From contig CAWHNS010000021.1 in the NCBI GenBank assembly GCA_963830715.1, positions 1 to 64,000 on the forward strand: a DNA stretch of 64,000 nucleotides, read 5' to 3'. Under the pieces are notes generated by a model. That model saw nothing but the letters and a program-made list of their open reading frames with translations, was not told where the DNA came from and did no database searches. A program made the translations under genes and the position numbers. Below are positions 46,608 through 54,678 of the stretch, one piece after another (positions within the stretch are counted from its first letter, which is position 1; every line of letters starts with the position of its first letter). Source of the DNA: CAVVMA01 sp963830715. GTDB taxonomy: Bacteria > Desulfobacterota > Binatia > Binatales > Binataceae.

Positions 46608-47876
46608 CTAGAGCAGGCTCTGAACCGCTTTGATCAACTCCAGGTTGTCCGAGTGGCCGGTCCTGGAGGCGGTAACGTGGCCGCATATCGGCCGTCCCAG
46701 CAGATAGAGGTCGCCGATCAGATCGAGCACCTTGTGCCTTGCGAACTCGTCGGGAAAACGCAGCGCCGTGTTCACCACTTTTTCGTCATCAACCAGAATC
46801 ACATTGTCGAGCCGCCCCCCGCTTGCCAATCCCAGCTCGTACAGCTTGCGAAGTTCGCGGACGAACGAGAAGGTCCGCGCGGGGGCGATCTCGCGCACGT
46901 AGGCCTCGGGAGAAGTCAACTCGAAGTGCACCCGCTGAACGCCGATCGGCGGCGGATAGTCAAGTGTGTAGTCGATAATCAACCGTCCGGCGGGCTCGAT
47001 GCGTATATATTCCTCGCCCTCCCCTTCCTTCCCGATCACGATAAGTTTTGCGATCTTGACCGGTTCTATTGCCGGACTTTGCTCTTGCACGCCGGCCTCG
47101 GCGATCTGTTTGCAGAATTCCGCGGCCGACCCGTCGAGCGCCGGCACCTCGCCTTCGGTCTTGACGAGCAGATTCGTGATTCCGAAGCCGTGGAGCGCGG
47201 ACATCAGATGCTCGACCGTGCGGACCGAGTAGGTTCCACTGGTGAGCGTAGTGTTGTAGCCGGTTTGGGTGACGTTTGCCGGACGCGCCGGCATCCTGGA
47301 CGCGTCGGCCAGCGAGGAGAAAACGATCCCGAAGCCAGGCGGCGCCGGATGAAGGATGACGCCGGTCTTGAGTCCCGTATGGAGTCCCTGCCCCTGGACC
47401 ACAATCGAGCGAGCGACGGTGCGCTGAGGACAGGCGGTTTCGCTTGCCGCCCGAGTTGACTGGGCGCTCCGATTGCCGGCTGGCGACGAAGCGCCGGCGC
47501 GCGTTCCGCCATTCTCGCGATCCAGCACGCGCGAGATCGATCCCAGCAGACCATTCACCGAAAACGGCTTCTCGATAAAGTCGGCGGCGCCGAGCTTGGT
47601 GGCGGCAACCGCGTTCTGGATATTGCCGTGGCCGGACAACATGATGACCTCGGTCTCGGGCAGAGAGGTCTTGATTCGGCGCAGCAACTCGATCCCGTCC
47701 ATCTCGGGCATCCAGACGTCGAGCAGCACGAGCGCCGGATGCTCGCGCGCGACAATTTCCATCGCGGCCGGCGCGTCGCCGGTATCCAGCACGCGAAACC
47801 CTTCGTCGCTTAGAAGGCCCCGCAGCGAAGACCGAATCCGTTCCTCATCATCCACCACCAATACGGTCTGATTCAC
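46608..47876 (-). CDS. lpxC: NtrX-type receiver domain fused to LpxC deacetylase
   Basis: 422 aa, one uninterrupted frame. Residues 1-120: response-regulator receiver with acidic D9/D10, phosphoacceptor D53 (LLDVWMPEMDG), switch S81 (MLSGHGNIQNAV) and K103 (DFIEKPFS), closest in wording to NtrX. Residues 121-149: polar linker. Residues 150-422: complete UDP-3-O-acyl-GlcNAc deacetylase (QRTVARSIVVQGQGLHTG; E222/H223 in VEHLMSAL; H381 and D385 in RHKVLDLIGDL; H408 in TGHSDN). The AAA+ and DNA-binding parts of NtrX are absent. It is 65 bases downstream of an NtrY kinase. LpxC makes the committed step of lipid A synthesis. Confidence 0.92.
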   Translation of the reverse strand: MNQTVLVVDDEERIRSSLRGLLSDEGFRVLDTGDAPAAMEIVAREHPALVLLDVWMPEMDGIELLRRIKTSLPETEVIMLSGHGNIQNAVAATKLGAADFIEKPFSVNGLLGSISRVLDRENGGTRAGASSPAGNRSAQSTRAASETACPQRTVARSIVVQGQGLHTGLKTGVILHPAPPGFGIVFSSLADASRMPARPANVTQTGYNTTLTSGTYSVRTVEHLMSALHGFGITNLLVKTEGEVPALDGSAAEFCKQIAEAGVQEQSPAIEPVKIAKLIVIGKEGEGEEYIRIEPAGRLIIDYTLDYPPPIGVQRVHFELTSPEAYVREIAPARTFSFVRELRKLYELGLASGGRLDNVILVDDEKVVNTALRFPDEFARHKVLDLIGDLYLLGRPICGHVTASRTGHSDNLELIKAVQSLL

Positions 47877-47941
47877 GCTTTATTTCTCCTGGAGATTGCT
47901 CCGGACAAGAGGGAGCCGGGTTAGACGCTCAGCAGCATGAG

Positions 47942-50155
47942 CTACACGGACAGATGATCTCTTACCGGAAATTCGAGCACAAATCTACTTCCCCGCGGCT
48001 TGTTGTCGCGCACCCGGACGAAGCCGTGATGGTCGGTCAGGATGGCGGACACGATTGCGAGGCCGAGGCCGGTGCCGCCCTTGCGGGTCGAGAAGTAGGG
48101 CTCGAAAATCCTGGTGCGCAACCGCGGATCGATCCCTGGTCCGTTGTCGCAGACCTCGAGCGTTACCACGCCGCTGCCCGGCGCGAGCGCGGTCCGCACT
48201 TCGACCGTGGGACGTTCTCCGTTGCCGTTGGCGGCGGCGAGCGCCGCGACCGCGTTGTCGAGCAGGTTTACCATCGCGCGTTTGAGCGCCTCGCGATCGA
48301 TCGCGATCTGCGGCAGAGACGGTTCGAGCGATACCACGAAATCCACGTCGCTGTGCGCGTTGCGGAAATTGGCGACGGTCTCCTCGGCGAGCGCGTTGAG
48401 GTCGCCGGGCGCCGGATTCAGATGAGGCAGCCGGGCGAACGCGGAAAACTCGTTCACCAGGCGCTTTAAGTCTTCCACCTCGCTGACTATCGTGCGGGTG
48501 CAATCGTCGAGCAGCGCGGCGTCGCTATCGGATCGGGTGGTGAGCTGGCGCTTGAGGCGCTCGGCCGACAACTGGATCGGCGTCAACGGATTCTTGATTT
48601 CGTGCGCGATTCGGCGGGCAACCTCGCGCCAGGCCTCCATCCGTTCGATTTTTGCGATCTGGCTCACGTCCTCGAAAAAAAGCACCGTCCCGAGATTGGC
48701 GTCATTCTCGTCGAGCGGCGTAGCAGTCATCATCAACTCGGTCTCACCGCCGCCGCGATCGAGCTTGAGCGATGAGAACGATTCCTGGGGCCGCGTACCG
48801 GAAGCGAAGAGTTCATCGAGGGACTGCGCGAGCGGCGCCGGGAACACCGATTTGTAGTGCTGACCCTGGACTTCGGCGGCCTTCATTCCCAGCAATCGCT
48901 CCGCGCACGGATTGATCGTGGTGACGTTGCCGTCGGCGTCCAGCCCGGCGACGCCCGCCGAGACGTTACGCAAAAGCGTCTCCGTGTAGAGGCGGCGGCG
49001 ATCCAGTTCGGCCGTCGAGGCGCGCAGGTCCACCGTCATCTGATTGAAGGAGCGAACCAGATGTCCGATCTCGTCGTCGCCGACCATCGGTATCTGATGG
49101 TCGAGATTGCCGGCGGCGACCGCCTGCGTCCCCATCGCCATCAGCTTGATCGGCCCGGTAATCCCGCGCGCCAGGTACAAGCCGAACCAGCTCGCGAGCA
49201 GCACCACCACCAGCCCGATCAGGAACAGCGCAAGGATGTAGCTGCGGAGAATCGGCTGCCGCAGGATTCGCAACTGAAAGTAGTTCTCGAACGTGTGCGA
49301 GATTCCGGCGGCGCGCATCGAGAGGCTCTCGGGGAGGTAGGAATCGACCACTATCGCACCGACTATGTTGTCCGAATCCGGCGACGCGTAGATTGGCGCG
49401 GTGCCCCGGATGACGTCGGCCTTGCCGAATCGATCGGTGCGCGTGACCGGCGTGCCGGTCAGAGTGGTCTTGAGCAGTTGGGATTCGGGCGCAACGCCAA
49501 TCCCGGTGGGAGTCTTGGGGCTGAGCGCCAGCAGCAGCAATCTCCGATCGGCCGAGAACACCTCGATCGTGCCGGCGTTGTACTCCTGCTGCCGCTCCTC
49601 GATCAGGTGCTTGAGATCGTCGCGCTTGTCGGGCGCGAGCAGCTTGCGCTGCGAGATCTGTTGCGCGAGCACGCGCGCGTAGTGAGTCGCGTTGTTCGCC
49701 GAGTTGAGGTAATACGCCCGCGCGATCTCCAGCGAATCGTCGAGCACGCGCTCGTACTCGGGATTGAACCAGCTGTCGATGTCCGCGCCCAGAAACGCTC
49801 CCGAGACGTAAAGCAAAAAAGCGCTCGGGATTATCGCGACCGCAATAAAGCCGGCCACCAGCCGCACCTGAAGCTTGGAGCCGATCAATCCGCGGCGGCG
49901 CTCGAAGATGACCTTGCCGAGATTGCGCGCCACCAGGAACAGCATCAGCCCGAGCAGCAGGAAGCTCAGGTCGAAGAGCAGGATCACGGCGAGGTTCGAG
50001 GAGAACGAGGTATGGCCGGTAAGCGGCGGCAACTCTACCTGCGCCATCGCAAACGCGACCAGCACCGCGGCAGCGATCGCGACCGTGATCCATTCGCGCC
50101 GCCGCCGTTTGGCCTCGGTGCGCCTGGGGCCGGGGTCTTTGGGGTCCTCGGTCAC
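47942..50155 (-). CDS. ntrY: NtrY-type nitrogen/envelope sensor histidine kinase
   Basis: 737 aa from GTG 50155. Three N-terminal membrane helices, a periplasmic sensor loop, a fourth helix (about 305-328), HAMP, PAS (TLLRNVSAGVAGLDADGNVT), HisKA with His in RRIAHEIKNPLTPIQLSAER, and HATPase with NLLDNAVAAL, CDNGPGI and GGTGLGLAI. This is the NtrY layout. Its usual partner NtrX is missing; the next gene carries an NtrX-like receiver on LpxC. Its start is 4 bases from the DUF2905 stop, so they share a transcript. Confidence 0.9.
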   Translation of the reverse strand: MTEDPKDPGPRRTEAKRRRREWITVAIAAAVLVAFAMAQVELPPLTGHTSFSSNLAVILLFDLSFLLLGLMLFLVARNLGKVIFERRRGLIGSKLQVRLVAGFIAVAIIPSAFLLYVSGAFLGADIDSWFNPEYERVLDDSLEIARAYYLNSANNATHYARVLAQQISQRKLLAPDKRDDLKHLIEERQQEYNAGTIEVFSADRRLLLLALSPKTPTGIGVAPESQLLKTTLTGTPVTRTDRFGKADVIRGTAPIYASPDSDNIVGAIVVDSYLPESLSMRAAGISHTFENYFQLRILRQPILRSYILALFLIGLVVVLLASWFGLYLARGITGPIKLMAMGTQAVAAGNLDHQIPMVGDDEIGHLVRSFNQMTVDLRASTAELDRRRLYTETLLRNVSAGVAGLDADGNVTTINPCAERLLGMKAAEVQGQHYKSVFPAPLAQSLDELFASGTRPQESFSSLKLDRGGGETELMMTATPLDENDANLGTVLFFEDVSQIAKIERMEAWREVARRIAHEIKNPLTPIQLSAERLKRQLTTRSDSDAALLDDCTRTIVSEVEDLKRLVNEFSAFARLPHLNPAPGDLNALAEETVANFRNAHSDVDFVVSLEPSLPQIAIDREALKRAMVNLLDNAVAALAAANGNGERPTVEVRTALAPGSGVVTLEVCDNGPGIDPRLRTRIFEPYFSTRKGGTGLGLAIVSAILTDHHGFVRVRDNKPRGSRFVLEFPVRDHLSV

Positions 50156-50159
50156 GCCG

Positions 50160-50378
50160 TCAGCGCCTCAGAAGCATCAACAGGAGGCTAAGCACGACGC
50201 TCACCCCGATGCAGGTCATGAGCGGAAAATAGAAGGTGAAAGTTCCGCGTCTGATATAGATATCGCCGGGCAGCCGCCCCAGGAACGGGAATGGGAACGA
50301 GGCCGAGGTCCATAGCACGGCTCCAAGCACGACCAGTAGGAGCCCCGCCAGGACCAGTGATTTTCCGAGCGGCGCCAT
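50160..50378 (-). CDS. DUF2905 small membrane protein
   Basis: 72 aa (MAPLGKSLVLAGLLLVVLGA). Two membrane helices around the hallmark FLGRLPGDIYIRRGTFTFYFP of DUF2905. Function unknown. Confidence 0.88.
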   Translation of the reverse strand: MAPLGKSLVLAGLLLVVLGAVLWTSASFPFPFLGRLPGDIYIRRGTFTFYFPLMTCIGVSVVLSLLLMLLRR

Positions 50379-50475
50379 CGGGACTCAAGTGTAGTCCAAT
50401 GCCCAAGCGGCCCAAAGCAGGCGGTCGAACCGCCTTGCGGCCGTCGATTTCCCCCCGAAGGCGGCGACGGAGCGC

Positions 50476-52584
50476 CTACGCGTGGGCGTGGGCGCCCTTT
50501 GCGGCCTCGCGCGCCTCTTTGGCTTCCTTGATGATCTTCTCCGCGATGTGGGCCGGCGTTTCCTCGTAGTGCGAGAACTGCGATTCGAACGATCCTCGCC
50601 CCGAGGTCATCGATCGGAGGTCGGGCGCGTAGCGCAGGATTTCGGACATCGGCACCAGCGCCTTGATCACCTGGCTCTGGCCCTTGCGATCCATGCCCAG
50701 CACCTTGCCGCGACGGCTGTTCAAATCGCCGATCACGTCGCCCATGCACTCGTCCGGGCAACTCACTTCCAGCGACACTATCGGCTCGAGAATGATCGGC
50801 TTGGCCTTCTCCATCGCGGCCTTGAATCCCATCGAGGCGGCGATCTGGAATGCCATGTCCGATGAATCGACGGCGTGATGCGATCCGTCGTAAACCGTGA
50901 CCTTCACGTCCACGATTGGAAAGCCGGCCAGGAAGCCTTCCGGCAGGGTGTTGCGAACGCCCTTCTCAACCGACGGGATGAATTGGCGCGGGATCACGCC
51001 GCCGACGACTTCGTCGGAAAACTCGAATCCGCCGCCGCGCGCCAGCGGCTCGATCTTGAGCCAGCAATCGCCGTATTGTCCACGGCCGCCGGATTGGCGC
51101 TTGTACTTGCCCTGCGATTCGGCGCGGCCCTTGACGGTCTCCTTATAGGGAACCTTCGGCGCTTGAAGTTCAACTTCTACATTAAATTTGCGCTTCAGCT
51201 TGTCAACCGTCACTTCGATATGCATCTGGCCGGTGCCCGAGAGGATGATCTCGTGGGTCTGGGGGTCGCGATGACTCTCCAGGGCGGGATCCTCCTCGAC
51301 CAGCTTGCGCAGCGCCAGGCTGGCCTTCTCCTCATCGCCCTTGGCCTTGGGCCGCACCGCAAAGGAGATGACGGGCGGAGCCTTCTTGAGCGCGGGCAGT
51401 ATGATCGGCAGCTTCTCATCGCAGAGCGTGTCGCCGGTGGTAGTCGTTTCCTTGAGCTTGGCAATCGCGACGATCTCTCCCGGAAGTGCGACTGCCAGCG
51501 GCGACTGCTTCTTGCCTTCCAGCCGCAGCAACTGGCCGAAGCGCTCCTTGTACTGGCGCGTCGAGTTCAGCACGTTGCTGTCGCTGGCGGCCTTGCCGGA
51601 GAACACGCGGAATATCGAAAGCTTGCCGGCGAAGGGATCGATCACGGTCTTGAAAATCAGGGCGGCAAACGGCGCCGCCGGATCGGGGCGGCATTCGATC
51701 GGCTCGCCGGTGGAAGCGTGATGCGCCTGCTGGGGCGGTCGCTCGGTCGGAGGCGGCAGCAGCGCGACGATCGCATCGAGCAGCGGCCCGGTCCCGATGT
51801 TCTTGCTTCCCGAGCCGCAAAGGACGGGCGTCAGCGCGCCCTTCATCACCGCCGCGCGGAGCGCCCTGCGCAGTTCCTCGTCCTCGAGCGCGCCCGCCTC
51901 CAGGTATTTCTCGAGGAGCGCGTCGTCGGTCTCCGCCACGGCTTCGCAGAGCTTGGTGCGCGCCTGTTCTGCACGCGTCTTGAGGTCGCCCGAAAGCTCC
52001 TGTTCCTTCGGCTTGCCGGCATTGTCGGCGTATGCAAGGGCTTTCATCGCGAGCAGGTCCACGACTCCGGAGAAACCAAGCTCTTCGCCGATCGGAATCG
52101 TCAGCGCGATCGGACGCGCGGAGAGCCCCTTTTCGAGATCGGCCAGTGCGGACTCGAACCTGGTGCGCTCGCGATCGAGCCGCGAGACGAAGGCGATTCG
52201 GGGCAGGCCCAGCTCGCCTGCAGCCTCCCAAATCTTGTCGGACTCCACCTTCATGTCTGCGCCGGGGCTGACCAGGAACACCAGGCCGTTGACCGCGCGC
52301 AGCGTGTTGAAGCAATCGGGCAGAAACGCGCTGTAGCCGGGCGTGTCCGCGAAGATGATCTCGTTTTTCTTCCATTCCAGATGATGAAACGCGGAGCTGA
52401 TCGAGACGCGCCGATGAAGCTCCTCGGGCTCGAAGTCCATCGCGGCGGTGCCGTCGTCCGGCCGCCCGAGCCGGGTTATGACTCCGGCGGTGAAGAGCAT
52501 CGCCTCGGCCAGCTGGGTCTTGCCGGTCCCGCCCTGGCCGACTATCGCGACACTTCTCAACCGCCCGATTTCCTCCACAGCCAT
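50476..52584 (-). CDS. EF-G-like translation GTPase (divergent paralogue)
   Basis: 702 aa. Full five-domain EF-G layout. G1 is GQGGTGKT instead of A-H-x-D-x-GKT, G3 is DTPGYSAF instead of DTPGHVDF, and G4 is SRLD instead of NKMD. Later domains keep GQMHIEVTVDKLKRKF, GRGQYGDCWLKIEP and the C-terminal domain IVSLEVSCPDECMGDVIGDL. The changed G3 His and G4 suggest a specialised EF-G (FusA2/EF-G-like), perhaps in recycling or stress, not the main factor. In a conserved block with birA and nadC. Confidence 0.87.
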   Translation of the reverse strand: MAVEEIGRLRSVAIVGQGGTGKTQLAEAMLFTAGVITRLGRPDDGTAAMDFEPEELHRRVSISSAFHHLEWKKNEIIFADTPGYSAFLPDCFNTLRAVNGLVFLVSPGADMKVESDKIWEAAGELGLPRIAFVSRLDRERTRFESALADLEKGLSARPIALTIPIGEELGFSGVVDLLAMKALAYADNAGKPKEQELSGDLKTRAEQARTKLCEAVAETDDALLEKYLEAGALEDEELRRALRAAVMKGALTPVLCGSGSKNIGTGPLLDAIVALLPPPTERPPQQAHHASTGEPIECRPDPAAPFAALIFKTVIDPFAGKLSIFRVFSGKAASDSNVLNSTRQYKERFGQLLRLEGKKQSPLAVALPGEIVAIAKLKETTTTGDTLCDEKLPIILPALKKAPPVISFAVRPKAKGDEEKASLALRKLVEEDPALESHRDPQTHEIILSGTGQMHIEVTVDKLKRKFNVEVELQAPKVPYKETVKGRAESQGKYKRQSGGRGQYGDCWLKIEPLARGGGFEFSDEVVGGVIPRQFIPSVEKGVRNTLPEGFLAGFPIVDVKVTVYDGSHHAVDSSDMAFQIAASMGFKAAMEKAKPIILEPIVSLEVSCPDECMGDVIGDLNSRRGKVLGMDRKGQSQVIKALVPMSEILRYAPDLRSMTSGRGSFESQFSHYEETPAHIAEKIIKEAKEAREAAKGAHAHA

Positions 52585-52606
52585 AGTTGTTCCACCTCTG
52601 CTGTCG

Positions 52607-53404
52607 TCAGTCGTACGCCCCCTCGAGAGTCACATCGCCCGCCAGAATCCGTTTCGTCGCGGCGCCGGTGTCGAGCATCAGGGCGCCACTCGAATCGATG
52701 CCCTCGACGATGCCGGCCTCGCGCGCATCGCCGTTGACGACCGTCACCCGCTTGCCCGTCAACGCCGAGTATCGCTCCCATAGGGCGCGGATCGCTTCGA
52801 AGCCCCGCGCCTCGAATTCCATATAGCGATTGTCGAGCCGGGAAAAAAGCGCCGCCGCGAGCTCGACCCGATCGCATCGCCGGCCGGTCTCGATCAACAC
52901 CGAAGTCGCGCGATCGCGCAACTCATCAGGCAACTCATCGGCCGCGAGGTTGAGATTCAATCCGATTCCCAGCAGCACGCAGGCCAGGCGCTGATCGGCG
53001 TCGCTTACCGCCTCGGCGATCATTCCGCCGGCCTTCCTGCCATTGAGCCATACATCGTTGGGCCACTTGAGCGCGACCATTCCGGGCGCCACGGTTTCGA
53101 GCGCCTCGGCCGCCGCAACTCCGGCGACGAGGCTGAGCTTCGGAACCTCGCCCAGCACGATCTTCGGCCGCAGGATTATCGTCGTATAGAGATTGGCGCC
53201 CGGCGGAGAATGCCATCGCCGGCCCATCCGGCCGCGCCCGGCATTCTGTGTTTCCGCGATAACCGTCGTGCCATGCTCGGCACCGGCCACCGCCAGCTTC
53301 GCGCCGACATCCTGAGTCGAGCCGACTTCGCGATGATAATGAACGCGCCAGCCAATCGCGCCCGGCATCCGGCGTTCTATCGCATGGTAAGGATTATCCG
53401 TCAT
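52607..53404 (-). CDS. birA: Biotin-[acetyl-CoA-carboxylase] ligase
   Basis: 265 aa (MTDNPYHAIERRMPGAIGWR). Catalytic domain: STQDVGAKLA, biotin/AMP loop QNAGRGRMGRRWHSP, KWPNDVWLNGRKAGGMIAEA, LGIGLNLN, and C-terminal SH3-like part. The N-terminal HTH of group II enzymes is absent, so it is a non-regulatory (group I) ligase. 22 bases before the EF-G-like gene. Confidence 0.9.
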   Translation of the reverse strand: MTDNPYHAIERRMPGAIGWRVHYHREVGSTQDVGAKLAVAGAEHGTTVIAETQNAGRGRMGRRWHSPPGANLYTTIILRPKIVLGEVPKLSLVAGVAAAEALETVAPGMVALKWPNDVWLNGRKAGGMIAEAVSDADQRLACVLLGIGLNLNLAADELPDELRDRATSVLIETGRRCDRVELAAALFSRLDNRYMEFEARGFEAIRALWERYSALTGKRVTVVNGDAREAGIVEGIDSSGALMLDTGAATKRILAGDVTLEGAYD

Positions 53405-53803
53405 CAGGCCACCATTCGGCGAGCTGGATTCAACGGCGAATCATGCCAGTTTGGTCCCGAGCGCTCCCGCCGCGCAAGCACAGAAGGCCGCTCCGCCCCC
53501 GACGTGGACAAAGGCCAAGAAAACCTGTGCCGCGTTTTCTGTTGACCTGACGAGCTCAGTTGTCTATCTTGCGGGAGAAACAGCGGGGGACTTCTGGCAA
53601 AAGAGTCTAAAGCCGAAGCCCCCGCCGGCCTGAGGCAGCGGATGGGCTGGGAGGGGAGAAAACCCGACCCACCGCCACCCCCTAGCATCTAAATTATTTC
53701 TCCCGGCTACCTATCCAGATCAATCCCCCCGCGGAAATATGCTGAAATTGCTGGCTGTTCTGGATCGCCACAAGGCGCTCGCGCGCGTTTCCGCTGGCCG
53801 CTG
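53405..53803. other. 399-base gap between nadC and birA
   Basis: No credible gene. Frames open here have odd composition and no family motif. In many bacteria coaX follows nadC and birA, but no trace of it is readable. It may hold regulatory sites. Confidence 0.5.
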
Positions 53804-54656
53804 CTAGGCAGCCGGCTCTATCCGCATGCTCAGGTCGATCGCCCTGGCGGAATGAGTCAGCGCGCCTACCGAGATCAGGTCGATGCCGGTCTCCGCTATC
53901 GCGCGCACGTTCTTGAGGCTCACGCCGCCCGACACTTCCAGCAGTATGCGCGCGCCGACCATCTTGCGGGCGCGCCGAATCTGCGCGAGCGACATGTTGT
54001 CGAGCAGGATCGCATCCGCGCCGCCGTCCGCCGCTTCCTTCACCTGATCCAGGGTCTCGCACTCGATCTCGATCCTGAGCGTGTGAGGTGCCACTTCACG
54101 CGCGCGCTCCAGCGCGCTCGCAACCGATCCGGCGGCGGCGAGATGGTTCTCCTTGATCAGCACGCCGCCGTCGAGTCCGAAGCGATGGTTGAAGCCGCCG
54201 CCGATCCTGACCGCGTATTTCTCGATCGCGCGGAGGCCCGGATGAGTCTTGCGGGTATCGACTATGCGCGCGCGCGTGCCCTTGATCGCGCGAACGTACT
54301 CCTGGGTTGCAGTCGCGATCCCCGACATCAACTGGATGAAATTGAGCGCGGTCCGCTCGCCGATCAGCAGGCCGCAAATGCGTCCCTCGATTTCGGCGAC
54401 CGTCGCCCCGCGCGCGAGCTTCGCCGCTTCCGCAATGAGGGACGCCACCGTCGGATCGCTCCCGCTGAGTGAAAAGATGTCTGTGCAGCAGGATACCGCC
54501 GCAGAAGATCGCGCGCGATTCCTTGGCGATGATCACCGCCCTGCCCCGCTGCTCCGGCGCGACGGTAGCGGCAGTCGTGATGTCGCCGTGGCCGACATCC
54601 TCGGCCAGCGCGCCGCGCAGAAGCGATGTCAGGTCAGTTTGCTGGAGCAGTTGCAT
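53804..54656 (-). CDS. nadC: Nicotinate-nucleotide pyrophosphorylase (carboxylating) (frameshifted)
   Basis: ATG 54656 (MQLLQQTDLTSLLRGALAED). EDVGHGDITT at the start, frame change near 54465, then ERTALNFIQLMSGIAT, DTRKTHPGLRAIEKYAV, GGFNHRFGLDGGVLIKENH and SGGVSLKNVRAIAETGIDLI. About 284 aa. It joins quinolinate to PRPP to make NaMN for NAD synthesis. 22 bases after valS. Confidence 0.88.
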
Positions 54657-54678
54657 GGGCGGCGAGCTTGGCCTCGGA

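Noticed and set aside
50875..52737. 620-codon plus-strand frame opposite the EF-G-like gene
   Set aside because: Shadow of a real gene; no family motif.
53405..53803. Relic of coaX between nadC and birA
   Set aside because: No pantothenate-kinase motif can be read in any frame on either strand.
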